Source of the DNA: DATKUC01 sp964553615
GTDB taxonomy: Bacteria > Spirochaetota > Spirochaetia > DSM-27196 > DATKUC01
Direction: 5' to 3'
NCBI GenBank assembly: GCA_964553615.1
Contig: CAZKMA010000010.1
Coordinates: 28,028-92,027, forward strand
DNA: 64,000 bases
The translations under genes were made by a program, and so were the position numbers. Under the pieces are notes generated by a model, which was given only the letters and a program-made list of their open reading frames with translations, was not told where the DNA came from and made no database searches. Numbering within the stretch: the first letter of the stretch is position 1; each line of letters starts with the position of its first letter. Below are positions 44,048 through 53,629 of the stretch, piece after piece.

Positions 44048-45415
44048 ATGAATCGTAGTCTGTCTCTCTTCGGAAACCTGTTCTTCATACTGGTGTTGTG
44101 GACGGGAATCGGATGCGCAGTCTTTGCCGAAGGGGTCAAAGAAACCGCTCGTGGCGCTTCGGTGCTGAAAGCCGAGTATCCCCCTGGCTCGGTCATTGGT
44201 GATCCAATGCCCGGGGCACCGGAACTTGCACCCCGTGGGCCATGGCCAATTGGTGTCAAGACGCTGGAGTTTGTGAATCCGTCTCAAGTCGACATCGTGG
44301 CGTCCATAAAAGCGGGACGCCAGATCATCGACGACCGAAAACTGAAAGTCGAAGTATGGTATCCTGCCGTTAAATCGAGCGCCCCACAGATTACCCGGTA
44401 CACGGATTTCCTGGGACGATCCGACCAGCCGGGAACTCTCAAGCCGTTCACGTTTGTTGGTCGGGCCGACCGGGATGCGACACCGGACAGAAATGGCGGT
44501 CCGTACCCGCTGATCGTGGTGTCTCACGGATTTCCCGGCTCGCGGTACATCATGAGTTATCTCTGCGAAAATCTTGCCTCCAAAGGCTACGTGGTGGCAG
44601 CCATAGCCCACACAGATTCCACTTACGATGATATTGGATCGTTTACCAGTACCCTGGTCAATCGGTCTCTTGACCAGCGTTTCATAATCGGAGCGATGCT
44701 CGCTCTTTCGAACAAGGATGATTCCTGGGCCAACATGTGCGATCCCGGCAAAGTCGGACTGATCGGATACTCGATGGGCGCATATGGCGCGCTCAGAACT
44801 CTGGGCGCCGGCACGAATGATGTGGTGAAACGCTTTGCCGGAGATTTTGCCGCGCCGATAATGGCTCGTGCAGGCGATACTCCGGATCCTCGTGTAAAGG
44901 CCGCAGTACTCTTTGCCCCGTGGGGGGGAAGCGTCGGTACGGATCGAACCGGTCTATGGGATCAGGCATCGCTCTCGAAAATCGATGTGCCGACGTTCTG
45001 GGTTGGCGGCTCTCAGGACGACATCGCAGGGTACGCCGGAATCGTGCATCTGTTTGAGGCATCCGTGAAGTCGAAGCGGTATCTCCTTACCTACGATGAT
45101 GCTCTTCACAATGTGGCTCCGAACCCGGCACCGCCCGAGGCAAAGACGTGGGCACAAGCTTCGCGATGGGCCGATCCGGTGTGGGATACTCGCCGAATGA
45201 ATAACATCAACGAACATTTCGTCACCGCATTTCTGGATTTCTACATAAAAGGTGATGCGTCCGCCAGAGTGTTTCTTGAGCCAAAGGTTGAAGATTCAAA
45301 CGCCGGCGTCTATGCGCTCAACAAAGACGGAACGAAAGCGCCTGATTTCACCTACTGGCCCGGCTTCCCGCCTCGGTCGGCTTTGGGCCTCCATCTTCGG
45401 TCAATGAACCCTTGA
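44048..45415 (+). CDS. Exported alpha/beta hydrolase (PAF-acetylhydrolase/dienelactone type)
   Basis: 455 residues with a signal peptide (NLFFILVLWTGIGCAVFA). The catalytic serine is in the elbow GYSMGAYGAL; oxyanion context VVSHGFPGSRY. His is in TYDDALHNV and the Asp is probably in the GGSQDDIAGY loop. It resembles PAF-acetylhydrolase-like lipases (predicted dienelactone hydrolases). A GIGC motif in the signal could make it a lipoprotein. ATG 44048 has GGGGTGG before it. Substrate unknown; periplasmic ester cleavage is likely. Confidence 0.82.
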   Translation: MNRSLSLFGNLFFILVLWTGIGCAVFAEGVKETARGASVLKAEYPPGSVIGDPMPGAPELAPRGPWPIGVKTLEFVNPSQVDIVASIKAGRQIIDDRKLKVEVWYPAVKSSAPQITRYTDFLGRSDQPGTLKPFTFVGRADRDATPDRNGGPYPLIVVSHGFPGSRYIMSYLCENLASKGYVVAAIAHTDSTYDDIGSFTSTLVNRSLDQRFIIGAMLALSNKDDSWANMCDPGKVGLIGYSMGAYGALRTLGAGTNDVVKRFAGDFAAPIMARAGDTPDPRVKAAVLFAPWGGSVGTDRTGLWDQASLSKIDVPTFWVGGSQDDIAGYAGIVHLFEASVKSKRYLLTYDDALHNVAPNPAPPEAKTWAQASRWADPVWDTRRMNNINEHFVTAFLDFYIKGDASARVFLEPKVEDSNAGVYALNKDGTKAPDFTYWPGFPPRSALGLHLRSMNP

Positions 45416-45641
45416 GTCTGCCCGCCCCGGTTGCATGCCTTTTCTCACGCAGCCCGAGCACCTGCGACTAAGAGTTCTTTGCAGACAGAGTATCAGCGCA
45501 GGCCGCGCCGACCGCATGTCGGCTGCAAGCTTTTCGTGGCGAAGTTTCTGCGCAACAACGGTAAAGGTGTGTCCGGGACGACCATATTGAATTAGTTTCC
45601 ACAGGGTGGAAATTACTGGAACGGTCTATTCAAGAACTGTT

Positions 45642-45670
45642 TGACGAACGAACGTTCGTATGCTAAGATG
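45642..45670 (+). promoter_or_regulatory. Promoter with internal operator for the TetR-methyltransferase unit
   Basis: TTGACG (45642-45647), 17-bp spacer, TAAGAT (45665-45670). The spacer holds the perfect 12-bp palindrome ACGAACGTTCGT (45649-45660). Binding there would block polymerase, which fits a self-repressing TetR regulator encoded next. Confidence 0.85.
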
Positions 45671-45731
45671 AGTTGTATAAGTTCCAGAATTGTTCGTGCC
45701 GCGGTGTGAGCAAGACGGGCGGAGGAATCCC

Positions 45732-46346
45732 GTGCGTGAAACAGGATGGACCGTTTCCCAGAACAGAATCCTCGATGCTTCGCTTGAGCTTTTCGCCGAA
45801 AGGGGATACGCGGGTACCTCTATGCGCATGATAGCATCCCGGAGCGGAATGCAGGCCAGCTCAATCTACAGCCACTTCGCCGGGAAGGAAGCAATTCTGG
45901 ACGCTACCCTCGCGTACTACGAAAGCGAGATGAAGGCAGCTCGTTTCTGGGAAGGTGAACTCGAGAAAACGCTCGACTCGATTGCCCCGGAACAGTTGCT
46001 GATGAGGGGCTTCGCGAGAATTGTCGAAGCAACCTCTTCACCCCGCATGTTGCACGTTCTCAAGTTTCTGCTCGTGGAAAATTTCCGAAACGAGAAAGTC
46101 CGCACCTTCTATCGCAAATGGTTCGAGCGACAGGATCGGGAGGCGATTGGTCAACTGTTCGAGGTTCTGATGCGACGTGGCGACATCCGGCAGATGGACG
46201 TGGGACTGCTGACCGTTATGTATCGAGCGTTATTAAACCACTTTTACTACGAGTACTTTCTGAAAGTGAGTGATGGGGCGGATACGTCCCGGTTGAGGGA
46301 GGAGATAGACGGACAGATTCGGCTCTTTCTTGAGCTATTGAGATAG
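45732..46346 (+). CDS. TetR/AcrR-family regulator
   Basis: 204 residues. N-terminal DNA-binding domain (ILDASLELFAERGYAGTSMRMIASRSGMQASSIYSHF in order, about 12-49) and a helical ligand domain. GTG 45732 has GGAGGAA before it and fits the domain start; the frame is open upstream to 45690. Expected to repress its own promoter and the methyltransferase gene 13 bp downstream. Confidence 0.93.
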   Translation: MRETGWTVSQNRILDASLELFAERGYAGTSMRMIASRSGMQASSIYSHFAGKEAILDATLAYYESEMKAARFWEGELEKTLDSIAPEQLLMRGFARIVEATSSPRMLHVLKFLLVENFRNEKVRTFYRKWFERQDREAIGQLFEVLMRRGDIRQMDVGLLTVMYRALLNHFYYEYFLKVSDGADTSRLREEIDGQIRLFLELLR

Positions 46347-46359
46347 GAGGATTCGGATT

Positions 46360-47178
46360 ATGGAAAAGGTGCAAGTCGATCTTGGACCGGTGCAGCAAAC
46401 GCTGTTGCTGCCGCTCTGGGGTCGGGCTGTTGAGAGCGCCAGGAAACGGCCCCGGCTGGTCGATCGCACAGCCGAACAAGTGACTTCACGGATAGACTAC
46501 GACTTTCGGACAATCGCACACAAGATGAGCGAGATCTCGCGGCTCGCCTGGATTGCGAGAAGCCTGGTCTTCGATTCGGTCATCCGCGGCTTTCTCGGGA
46601 GGAACGAATCCGCCACGGTAGTGAACATCGGTTGCGGATTCGATACGACCTTTGAGCGGGTCGACAACGGAACGGTCGAGTGGATTGACCTCGATTTGCC
46701 GGACGTCGTGCAGCTACGGCGTCAGTTCATTCCTGAGGCGCCACGAAGACGGCTCATTGCAGCATCAATTTTCGACCGGGGGTGGGAGGCGGAAATTCCC
46801 CGAACAGCACCGGTCCTCTTCCTTGGAGCCGGAGTCTTCTACTATTTCACCGAAGATCAGATGAAGTCTCTCCTCCGTCGACTGGTGGATGTGTTTCCCG
46901 GCTGCGAGTTTGCCTTTGACATTGCTTCCCCGATGGGGGTGAACGTTGCCAACAAACGGGTAATCAAGGCGGGCGGAATGAGCGCACAGGCCACGCTGAA
47001 ATGGGCAATCGAAAGTGCGCGAGACATGGAGGGCTGGGATCCACGCATCCACGTGATATTCGAGCAACCCATGTTCCATGAATTTCCGAAAGGTCTGAAC
47101 CTGGCAAGTCGTCTTGGAATGGCGCTTTCGGATCGCTACCGGATAATGTCGAACGTGCATCTGCGGACCGACCGGTAG
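46360..47178 (+). CDS. Class I SAM-dependent methyltransferase (leucine carboxyl MT/COG3315 family)
   Basis: 272 residues. The SAM motif is NIGCGFDT (usual GAGLDTR place), the acidic motif VEWIDLDLPDVVQLRRQ, and the helix-rich C-terminus. This family includes leucine carboxyl methyltransferases and O-methyltransferases linked to polyketides. TAGGAGG precedes ATG 46360. Target unknown; control by the upstream TetR suggests a detoxification or signalling role. Confidence 0.88.
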   Translation: MEKVQVDLGPVQQTLLLPLWGRAVESARKRPRLVDRTAEQVTSRIDYDFRTIAHKMSEISRLAWIARSLVFDSVIRGFLGRNESATVVNIGCGFDTTFERVDNGTVEWIDLDLPDVVQLRRQFIPEAPRRRLIAASIFDRGWEAEIPRTAPVLFLGAGVFYYFTEDQMKSLLRRLVDVFPGCEFAFDIASPMGVNVANKRVIKAGGMSAQATLKWAIESARDMEGWDPRIHVIFEQPMFHEFPKGLNLASRLGMALSDRYRIMSNVHLRTDR

Positions 47179-47339
47179 CCTGAATCGAACGGACCGAGCG
47201 CATCGCCAATGAGCGCGGAGTACTTCGCTTCTCCCATGCCGAGCCTGTCCAGCGACAGGACGTTCGGGATTCGTCTGGAGCGCAGGTCGACAATTGATAT
47301 CGGGTTTCCCGCAATGATCTGAACGTTCTCTCCGACCAC
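47136..47339 (-). CDS. Possible small protein, unidentified
   Basis: 67 codons from GTG 47339 behind GGGGG, ending inside the 3' end of the convergent methyltransferase gene. The text looks protein-like (NVQIIAGNPISIVDLRS, PNVLSLDRLGMGEAKYSAL). The frame stays open upstream to 47471 (DNIWAWSTWRDYNGG) but has no ATG. I do not recognise it. It could be a remnant or chance. Confidence 0.3.
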   Translation of the reverse strand: MVGENVQIIAGNPISIVDLRSRRIPNVLSLDRLGMGEAKYSALIGDALGPFDSGYRSVRRCTFDIIR

Positions 47340-47770
47340 TTTAATTCCCCCATTGTAATCTCTCCAGGTTGACCACGCCCAGATGTTATCAGGCGAATTG
47401 CATGACGGCGAATTCGCGGTGCATTGGACATTCCGATGATTTTCTCCTGTCGGCGAGCTTTTAGTTGTATATTAGGTAGAGGACGAAGTACTTCCATTCG
47501 GGTCTCCAAGCCGCAGCGCGCTCTTGACCAGTTTCCTTCCTGGAAGTCCCGCGATTCCTTCAACAATACCAGCAGGCTGGTGCGTCGAATTACTGCACAT
47601 ATCGTCGACGCGTAGGATTGACCAATAATTTCGGTGCGTCCGACACCCAGTCTCGCATATCTGCCATACGCACCATGTGATTAGCCACTGAGATCGGACA
47701 CTCCGGATTGCGAAGATCCCGTGAGAACACGCTACAGAAAGCGTGACGTATCGGGAAAGGAAGTATCCTG
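47179..47770. other. 592-bp gap before kaiC
   Basis: Apart from the doubtful minus-strand frame above I see no gene here. Base composition is similar to the flanks, with AT-rich stretches at about 47450-47480 and 47615-47640. The kaiC leader must lie at its right end, where GGAAAGGAAG precedes ATG 47771. No clear promoter could be fixed. Confidence 0.5.
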
Positions 47771-49540
47771 ATGGCCAGCAATTCTCCACAGCGGAAACCC
47801 CGCAAAACATCTCGCAGTCGAGGTCTCCAGAAGACTCCCACCGGTATTCAAGGGCTCGATGAGCTCACCGGAGGCGGCTTGCCCAGAGGGCGGTCGACGT
47901 TGTTATGCGGCGGCGCAGGAAGCGGCAAAACACTGTTGGCAATGGAGTTCCTGGTTCGAGGAATACGAGACTTCGGAGAACCAGGGGTATTTATCGCCTT
48001 CGAGGAACAGATTGCGGAGCTTGCCGAGAACTTCGTATCGCTCGGCCATGACTTGAATTCGCTGGTGGCGGAGGGGAAACTCTCTGTAGATTTCGTTGAC
48101 GTTGCGCGCAGCGAGCTCGGTGAAACGGGTGGTTACGACCTGGACGGGCTATTCATCCGATTGAATTACGCGATAGAGAGTGTCGGTGCCAAACGGGTCG
48201 TGCTCGACAGTATCGAGCAGCTTTTTTCCGGACTTGCGAACGCCGGCATTATTCGCGCCGAGCTGCGCCGACTTTTCCACTGGCTCAAGACAAAAGGGGT
48301 AACCGCCATTATCACCGCTGAGCAGGGTGGAGGCACCTTGACCCGGGACGGACTGGAGGAATACGTCGCAGACTGCGTAATCATGCTCGACCATAGGGTG
48401 ACCGCGCAGACCTTTACCCGACGAATTCGTATTGTGAAATACCGTGGCTCCGCCCACGGCACCAATGAGTTCCCTTTCCTTATCGACGAGAGTGGCATCT
48501 CCATCCTTCCAATTACGTCAATGGGGCTGAAATACGAAGTGGGCACTGAGCGTGTCTCCTCCGGAGTTCCGCGTCTGGATGCGATGATGGGTGGAAAGGG
48601 CTACTATCGCGGCGCCAGCGTATTGGTATCCGGTTCGGCCGGAACGGGGAAGACGAGTCTTGCTGCTCACTTCGCGCAAAGCTCGGCCGCCAGAGGTGAG
48701 CGATGCCTCTGGCTCGTCTATGACGAATCGCCCAGCCAGATTGTCCGAAACATGCGCTCCATTGGTGTGGATCTGGCACCGGCTGTGAGGAGCGGGATGC
48801 TCCATCTTCAGGCAGTTCCTCCAACCTCATTCGGCCTGGAGATGCACCTGCTTACCACGCATAAGCTGGTCAAGGAACTCAACCCCCGAAGCATTATCCT
48901 GGATTCTATCAGCAACTTCACGTCGATCGGAAGCGAGGTCGAGATCAAAGGGATGTTGATGCGATTGACCGACCTTTTCAAGATGCGCCAGATCACTTCA
49001 TTGTTCACGAGCCTTACTGTTGGCGACATACTTCTCGAGGATATCAGCACGAAACTGTCGGCTCTCATGGATACGTGGCTCCTGCTCCGGGAAATCGAAA
49101 GCGGCGCGGAACGAAACCGCGTGCTGCACCTGTTGAAGTCACGCGGGATGGCGCACTCCAACCAGATTCGAGAGTTCCTGCTCACCGACCATGGGGTGGA
49201 GCTGCGGGATGTCTACCTCGGGCCCTCGGGGCTGCTCCTTACCGGCAGCGCACTCATGGTAGAGCGGGCGCACGAAGAGGCCCTAGTTGTCACGGCTGAA
49301 CAGGATGCCGGGACGAAGAAACGGGAGCTGGAGTACAGGCAGCAGGCCATCGAGGCGCAGATTGCCGCCCTGCGGGCCGAGTTCGAAATCGAACGATTGA
49401 AGGCCTTGAAGATAGACGCGCAGGACGAGGCGAGAGCCACGGTGCTGACCGGTGACCGAGTTCAGATGGCAAGGCAGCGACAGGCCGACGCAGTGAAGGG
49501 GAAACGTACCGCAAAGAGCAGGCCCGGAGGCCGGGCATGA
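47771..49540 (+). CDS. kaiC: KaiC-like double-ATPase
   Basis: 589 residues with two RecA-type domains. CI (about 15-255) has Walker A GGAGSGKTLL and the catalytic FEEQ; CII (about 258-490) has Walker A GSAGTGKTSL, YDESPSQI and RGMAHSNQIREFLLT, the conserved KaiC tail. By eye the phospho-site pair S431/T432 of S. elongatus KaiC aligns to Ser430-Ala431 here, so Ser is kept and Thr lost. The long Ala/Glu-rich C-terminus (about 500-560) looks coiled coil. Its stop overlaps kaiB. KaiC with KaiB but without KaiA is found in many non-cyanobacteria; role likely timing, stress or signalling. Confidence 0.94.
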   Translation: MASNSPQRKPRKTSRSRGLQKTPTGIQGLDELTGGGLPRGRSTLLCGGAGSGKTLLAMEFLVRGIRDFGEPGVFIAFEEQIAELAENFVSLGHDLNSLVAEGKLSVDFVDVARSELGETGGYDLDGLFIRLNYAIESVGAKRVVLDSIEQLFSGLANAGIIRAELRRLFHWLKTKGVTAIITAEQGGGTLTRDGLEEYVADCVIMLDHRVTAQTFTRRIRIVKYRGSAHGTNEFPFLIDESGISILPITSMGLKYEVGTERVSSGVPRLDAMMGGKGYYRGASVLVSGSAGTGKTSLAAHFAQSSAARGERCLWLVYDESPSQIVRNMRSIGVDLAPAVRSGMLHLQAVPPTSFGLEMHLLTTHKLVKELNPRSIILDSISNFTSIGSEVEIKGMLMRLTDLFKMRQITSLFTSLTVGDILLEDISTKLSALMDTWLLLREIESGAERNRVLHLLKSRGMAHSNQIREFLLTDHGVELRDVYLGPSGLLLTGSALMVERAHEEALVVTAEQDAGTKKRELEYRQQAIEAQIAALRAEFEIERLKALKIDAQDEARATVLTGDRVQMARQRQADAVKGKRTAKSRPGGRA

Positions 49541-49863
49541 AGGCCGAAAGGAGACCGCACGCTACAAACTCATCAAAGAAGACCGGCGTGCGTTGGACGC
49601 TGAAGCTCTATGTGGCAGGGCAGACTCCGAAATCGTCGGCGGCGTTCGACAACCTCAAACGTCTGTGCGAGGAGCGACTGAAGGGGCAGTACACTATCGA
49701 AGTAATTGACCTGCTCTTAAATCCTCAGCTCGCCAGGGACGACCAGATCCTGGCCATTCCCACAGTTGTTCGGAAACTGCCCGCTCCGGTCCGCCGCATC
49801 ATCGGCGATCTTTCGAACACTGATCGGGTATTGGTTGGGCTGGATTTGCGTCAGGAAGCCTGA
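49537..49863 (+). CDS. kaiB: KaiB-like protein
   Basis: 108 residues with thioredoxin-like KaiB fold: RWTLKLYVAGQTPKSSAAFDNLKRLCEE, YTIEVIDLLLNP and IPTVVRKLPAPVRRIIGDLS are strong family matches. An N-terminal tail of about 18 residues precedes the fold. It overlaps kaiC by 4 bp and precedes the kinase gene by 16 bp, so it is cotranslated within the kai operon. Confidence 0.95.
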   Translation: MKAERRPHATNSSKKTGVRWTLKLYVAGQTPKSSAAFDNLKRLCEERLKGQYTIEVIDLLLNPQLARDDQILAIPTVVRKLPAPVRRIIGDLSNTDRVLVGLDLRQEA

Positions 49864-49879
49864 GAGGAGCAGTTGCGTC

Positions 49880-52279
49880 ATGGCAAAAGAAACCGAAACA
49901 GGCAAGACCCTGGCTGAGATGACCGCGCTCCGTGCCCGGCTGGCTGAGGCAGAGGAGACGTTGCGCGCCATAAGCAGCGGTGAGGTGGATGCGCTCGTCA
50001 TCTCCGGTGATCGGGGCAAAAGGATTCAACTTATCGATGCGGGAGATTACGTCTATCGACAGTTCATAGAGATGGCAAACGAGGGCACTGCAATCGTGTC
50101 TACCGGTGGAGTAATCTTGAGCTGCAACGCTTCTCTGGCGCAGACACTGCGGCGTCCACTTGGTGGGGTCCTGGGGGGCGATATTCGGGATTATCTGTTG
50201 CCCGAAGATCACAAGACCTTCGACTCCATTCTGAGAGAAGCAGGTACGGAGTCGTCCCGTCAGATTGTTCGCCTGATGCCCGGTGGCGGCGTTCCCGTTC
50301 CGGTGTATATCCTGGCAACACGTCTGGAAAGCGCGGAGGCGGACCCTGCCTTCTGTCTTCTGTTCACGGACCTGCAGGAAGTCATTTCGACTGAATCGAC
50401 CTTGCGGGAGAGTGAACATCTGTATCGGGAATTGCTCGACCTTGCGCCTGTGGGAATCGCCGTTTTGCGGCAAGAGAAAGTCGTCTTCGTGAATCCGGCC
50501 GGGACACACCTGATTGGCGCTGTTTCCGAGGATCAAATCGTCGGCAAATCCATTGCAGAGATTATTCATCCGGACGGTATAGAAAACGCCCGTGCTCAAA
50601 TCGAGGGGATGATGTCCGGCGAAAGTGCCACATATTCCACCGAGGATATCTTCCTCCGATTGGACGGTACTCCGATCGACGTAGAAATTCTGGCAACGCC
50701 CGTCAAGTACGGAGGCGAGTTCGCTGTTCAAGTGATTTTCACCGACATCACAAATCGTAAACGGGACAATGCTGAGCGGGTACTGCTCATGGCGGCCATC
50801 GAGCAGGCAGTGGAGACCGTCATTATCACCGATCCTGAGGGTACTATCCAGTATGTGAATCCGGCCTTCGAAACACTGACCGGATACACGCGTGCGGAGA
50901 CGGTTGGGAAGAACCCGCGACTCCTCAGGAGCGGCGAGCAGAGCCCGGAATTCTACAGCGAGCTGTGGCAGACCATATCGTCGGGGAAGACCTGGCGCGG
51001 TTCATTCGTCAACAAACGAAAGGACGGAAAGCCCTACACCGTGGAATCGGCGATTTCGCCGGTGAGAGGTCCGGATGGAACGATAATGAATTACGTGGAG
51101 GTCAACCATGACGTTGGGACGCAGCAGCTCCTGGAGGAACGGCTGCACGAGGCGCAGAAGATGGAGACCGTGGGACAGCTTGCCGGTGGTGTTGCTCACG
51201 ATTTCAACAACATGCTCCAGGTAATCATTACCTACACGGACATGTCCTTGGCAAGTGTGGATGCAGGAACGAACCTGCATAAGTACCTTTTCGAGATTCG
51301 ACGTGCTGCTCAACGTTCCGCGGAGATCACGGGGCAGTTGCTTGTCTTCGCCCGGAAACAGAAGGTAACCCCGAAAGTCATTGACCTGAACGAGGCCGTA
51401 GCGGGCGCCCAGAAGATGATCCAGCGTCTGGTAGACGAAAGTATCGATGTTGCGTGGTTGCCCGGGCGTAACCCCTCAAAGGTGAATATCGATCCCACCC
51501 AGCTTGACCAGATACTGGCCAATCTGGCGGTCAACGCGCGTGATGCGATCGGCGGGGTCGGCAGGTTGACGATTGGAACGCAGGATGTCGTGCTGGACGC
51601 GGATTTATGCGCCGCGATTCCGGGCTCCTCGCCTGGAGAATATGTACTCCTTTCGGTGAGTGATGACGGGTGCGGCATGACCAGGCAGACGTTGGCGCAT
51701 CTGTTTGAACCGTTTTTTACGACGAAAGAGCCGACGAAAGGCACCGGGCTCGGGCTCTCTACGGTCTACGGAATTGTGAAACAGAACAATGGGTTCATAA
51801 CTGTATATAGCGAAGTCGGAGACGGAACCACGTTCAAGCTGTATCTGCCAAGGGTGGAAAAGGTAATTCATGATGATGCGGTCGAAGTTGAACCCGAGTT
51901 CAACAGCGGGGGAATGGAGACAATACTCGTGGTAGAGGATGAGGAAGCAATCCTCGAGCTTACTCGGCAGAGTCTGCAACACCTGGGCTACACCGTACTC
52001 GCTGCCGGATTACCTGAGGAGGCGATTCGAATGAGCCAGGAAGAGTCGGGACCGATCCACGTTCTTATTACCGATGTGGTGATGCCGCAGATGAACGGTC
52101 GGCAACTCGCCGAGCGCCTGATCGCGCTGCGACCAACGCTGAAATGCCTCTACATGTCGGGATACACGGCAGATGTCATGGGCCATAGGGGGATACTCGA
52201 GGATGAGATGGATTTTATCCCCAAGCCGTTCTCACTGATGGTTCTGGCTGAGAAGGTCAGAGAGGTACTGAACAAGTGA
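49880..52279 (+). CDS. Multi-PAS hybrid histidine kinase in the kai operon
   Basis: 799 residues, cytosolic. N-terminal coiled coil (about 5-35) then three PAS-like domains (about 50-165, 175-295, 300-425), HisKA with His440 (GGVAHDFNNML), HATPase with DDGCGM and GTGLGLSTVYG, and a C-terminal receiver with Asp732 (LITDVVMPQ). Unlike cyanobacterial SasA it has no KaiB-like sensor domain. Position directly behind kaiB and 4-bp overlap with the next gene suggest it transmits Kai state. Confidence 0.93.
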   Translation: MAKETETGKTLAEMTALRARLAEAEETLRAISSGEVDALVISGDRGKRIQLIDAGDYVYRQFIEMANEGTAIVSTGGVILSCNASLAQTLRRPLGGVLGGDIRDYLLPEDHKTFDSILREAGTESSRQIVRLMPGGGVPVPVYILATRLESAEADPAFCLLFTDLQEVISTESTLRESEHLYRELLDLAPVGIAVLRQEKVVFVNPAGTHLIGAVSEDQIVGKSIAEIIHPDGIENARAQIEGMMSGESATYSTEDIFLRLDGTPIDVEILATPVKYGGEFAVQVIFTDITNRKRDNAERVLLMAAIEQAVETVIITDPEGTIQYVNPAFETLTGYTRAETVGKNPRLLRSGEQSPEFYSELWQTISSGKTWRGSFVNKRKDGKPYTVESAISPVRGPDGTIMNYVEVNHDVGTQQLLEERLHEAQKMETVGQLAGGVAHDFNNMLQVIITYTDMSLASVDAGTNLHKYLFEIRRAAQRSAEITGQLLVFARKQKVTPKVIDLNEAVAGAQKMIQRLVDESIDVAWLPGRNPSKVNIDPTQLDQILANLAVNARDAIGGVGRLTIGTQDVVLDADLCAAIPGSSPGEYVLLSVSDDGCGMTRQTLAHLFEPFFTTKEPTKGTGLGLSTVYGIVKQNNGFITVYSEVGDGTTFKLYLPRVEKVIHDDAVEVEPEFNSGGMETILVVEDEEAILELTRQSLQHLGYTVLAAGLPEEAIRMSQEESGPIHVLITDVVMPQMNGRQLAERLIALRPTLKCLYMSGYTADVMGHRGILEDEMDFIPKPFSLMVLAEKVREVLNK

Positions 52280-53376
52280 GTGTGCGGGAGGTAAGTGTAT
52301 CCGATCTCGGACGCGTCCTTGTGGTTGACGACGAAGCCTCGGTGTTGGAATCCACATGCGCCTGGCTCTCGAGCTGCGGGTACTCAGTCACGGCGTGTTC
52401 TCAATCCCCGCTTGCAAGTCAGAAAGTGCGGGAGCAGGATTTCGATGTGGTACTGTCAGATATCAAGATGCCCGGAATGACGGGCCTCGAGCTTCTCGAG
52501 GCTATTCGTGCTATCGATTCCGATCTGCCGGTAGTGCTCATGACTGCGTTCGCGGAACTTGAAATTGCGCTCAACGCAATAACGATGGGGGCGTTCGACT
52601 TTGTGCTCAAGCCCTGGAACCCGAATTACCTTACTCTGAGGATTGAAAAGGCAGTCAAGTACCACCGCCTTGTTCGAATTGAGAAAGAGTACAAGAAGAC
52701 GCTTGAGGAGACCGTGCAAGCGCGAACTCGTGAGCTGGTGGACGCCCTGGAGATGGTAAAAGGCTTAAACAGGGAGGTCGTGCAGCGCCTTATCTCTGTT
52801 ACTGAGTTCCGGGATTCGGAAACCGGCGCGCACGTCGTTCGAATCGGAAAATTTACTCGGTGCATCGCGGAAGCCATGTCGATGCCGCCTGATTTCGTCC
52901 AGGCCATCGAGTTCGCAAGTCCCATGCACGATATCGGGAAGATCGGCGTACCGGACTCCATCCTGCTGAAGCCGGGACCACTAACCCCTGATGAAATCGA
53001 AGTAATGAAAACGCATACCGCAATTGGAGAGAGGATACTCGGTGCCTCAATGCATTCCAGTATTCAAATGGCCGCCTCAATTGCGCATTGCCACCACGAA
53101 AGACATGACGGTACCGGGTATCCGAGAGAACTGAAGGGAGATGAGATTCCGATAGAAGCACGGATAACGCTTCTGTGTGATCAGTATGATGCGTTGACGA
53201 GCGAACGGCCTTACAAGAATGCTTTCGAGCATTCTGATGCGGTCAGAATAATCTGCGAAGGCGACGGGAGGACCCTTCCTTCCCACTTTCACCCGGATGT
53301 CCTGAAAACGTTCACCATTGTTGCTGACCAGCTGAGGGAAATTCGTTTGGCAAGCCAGGCATCCGGAACAGATTAA
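52276..53376 (+). CDS. Response regulator with HD-GYP c-di-GMP phosphodiesterase
   Basis: 366 residues: receiver domain (Asp62 in LSDIKMP, Lys in LKPWN), linker helix, then HD-GYP (about 165-350) with His218-Asp219 (MHDIGKIGVPD), HHERHDGTGYP and Gly281-Tyr282-Pro283 intact. It should degrade c-di-GMP when phosphorylated. GTG start 52276 overlaps the kinase stop by 4 bp, so kaiC-kaiB-kinase-regulator form one operon and the kinase is the likely partner. Confidence 0.94.
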   Translation: MSVREVSVSDLGRVLVVDDEASVLESTCAWLSSCGYSVTACSQSPLASQKVREQDFDVVLSDIKMPGMTGLELLEAIRAIDSDLPVVLMTAFAELEIALNAITMGAFDFVLKPWNPNYLTLRIEKAVKYHRLVRIEKEYKKTLEETVQARTRELVDALEMVKGLNREVVQRLISVTEFRDSETGAHVVRIGKFTRCIAEAMSMPPDFVQAIEFASPMHDIGKIGVPDSILLKPGPLTPDEIEVMKTHTAIGERILGASMHSSIQMAASIAHCHHERHDGTGYPRELKGDEIPIEARITLLCDQYDALTSERPYKNAFEHSDAVRIICEGDGRTLPSHFHPDVLKTFTIVADQLREIRLASQASGTD

Positions 53377-53629
53377 AGCGGAGCACAGCACCTATCCACC
53401 GGTACCCTCCACATGTCATAGCGGACCCTGCGCCTGTGTTGCCGCGCGGATCCGCTTCTTTGCTCAGCGGTGGAAACCGGGTTGTACAAGTGCGGAACAA
53501 AGCAAGGACGCTGACGGATTTTGTGCACATTCCATTCGACGGTTCCATATTATGTGTCTGTAAATTCCGATTGACACTGAGGTTCATTATGCTGTAAACC
53601 GGAATACATACTTAAGAATGGAGGGTGAA

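Noticed and set aside
53420..53456. Hairpin AGCGGA/TCCGCT after the HD-GYP gene
   Set aside because: 25-base loop and only a short T-run make a true terminator doubtful.
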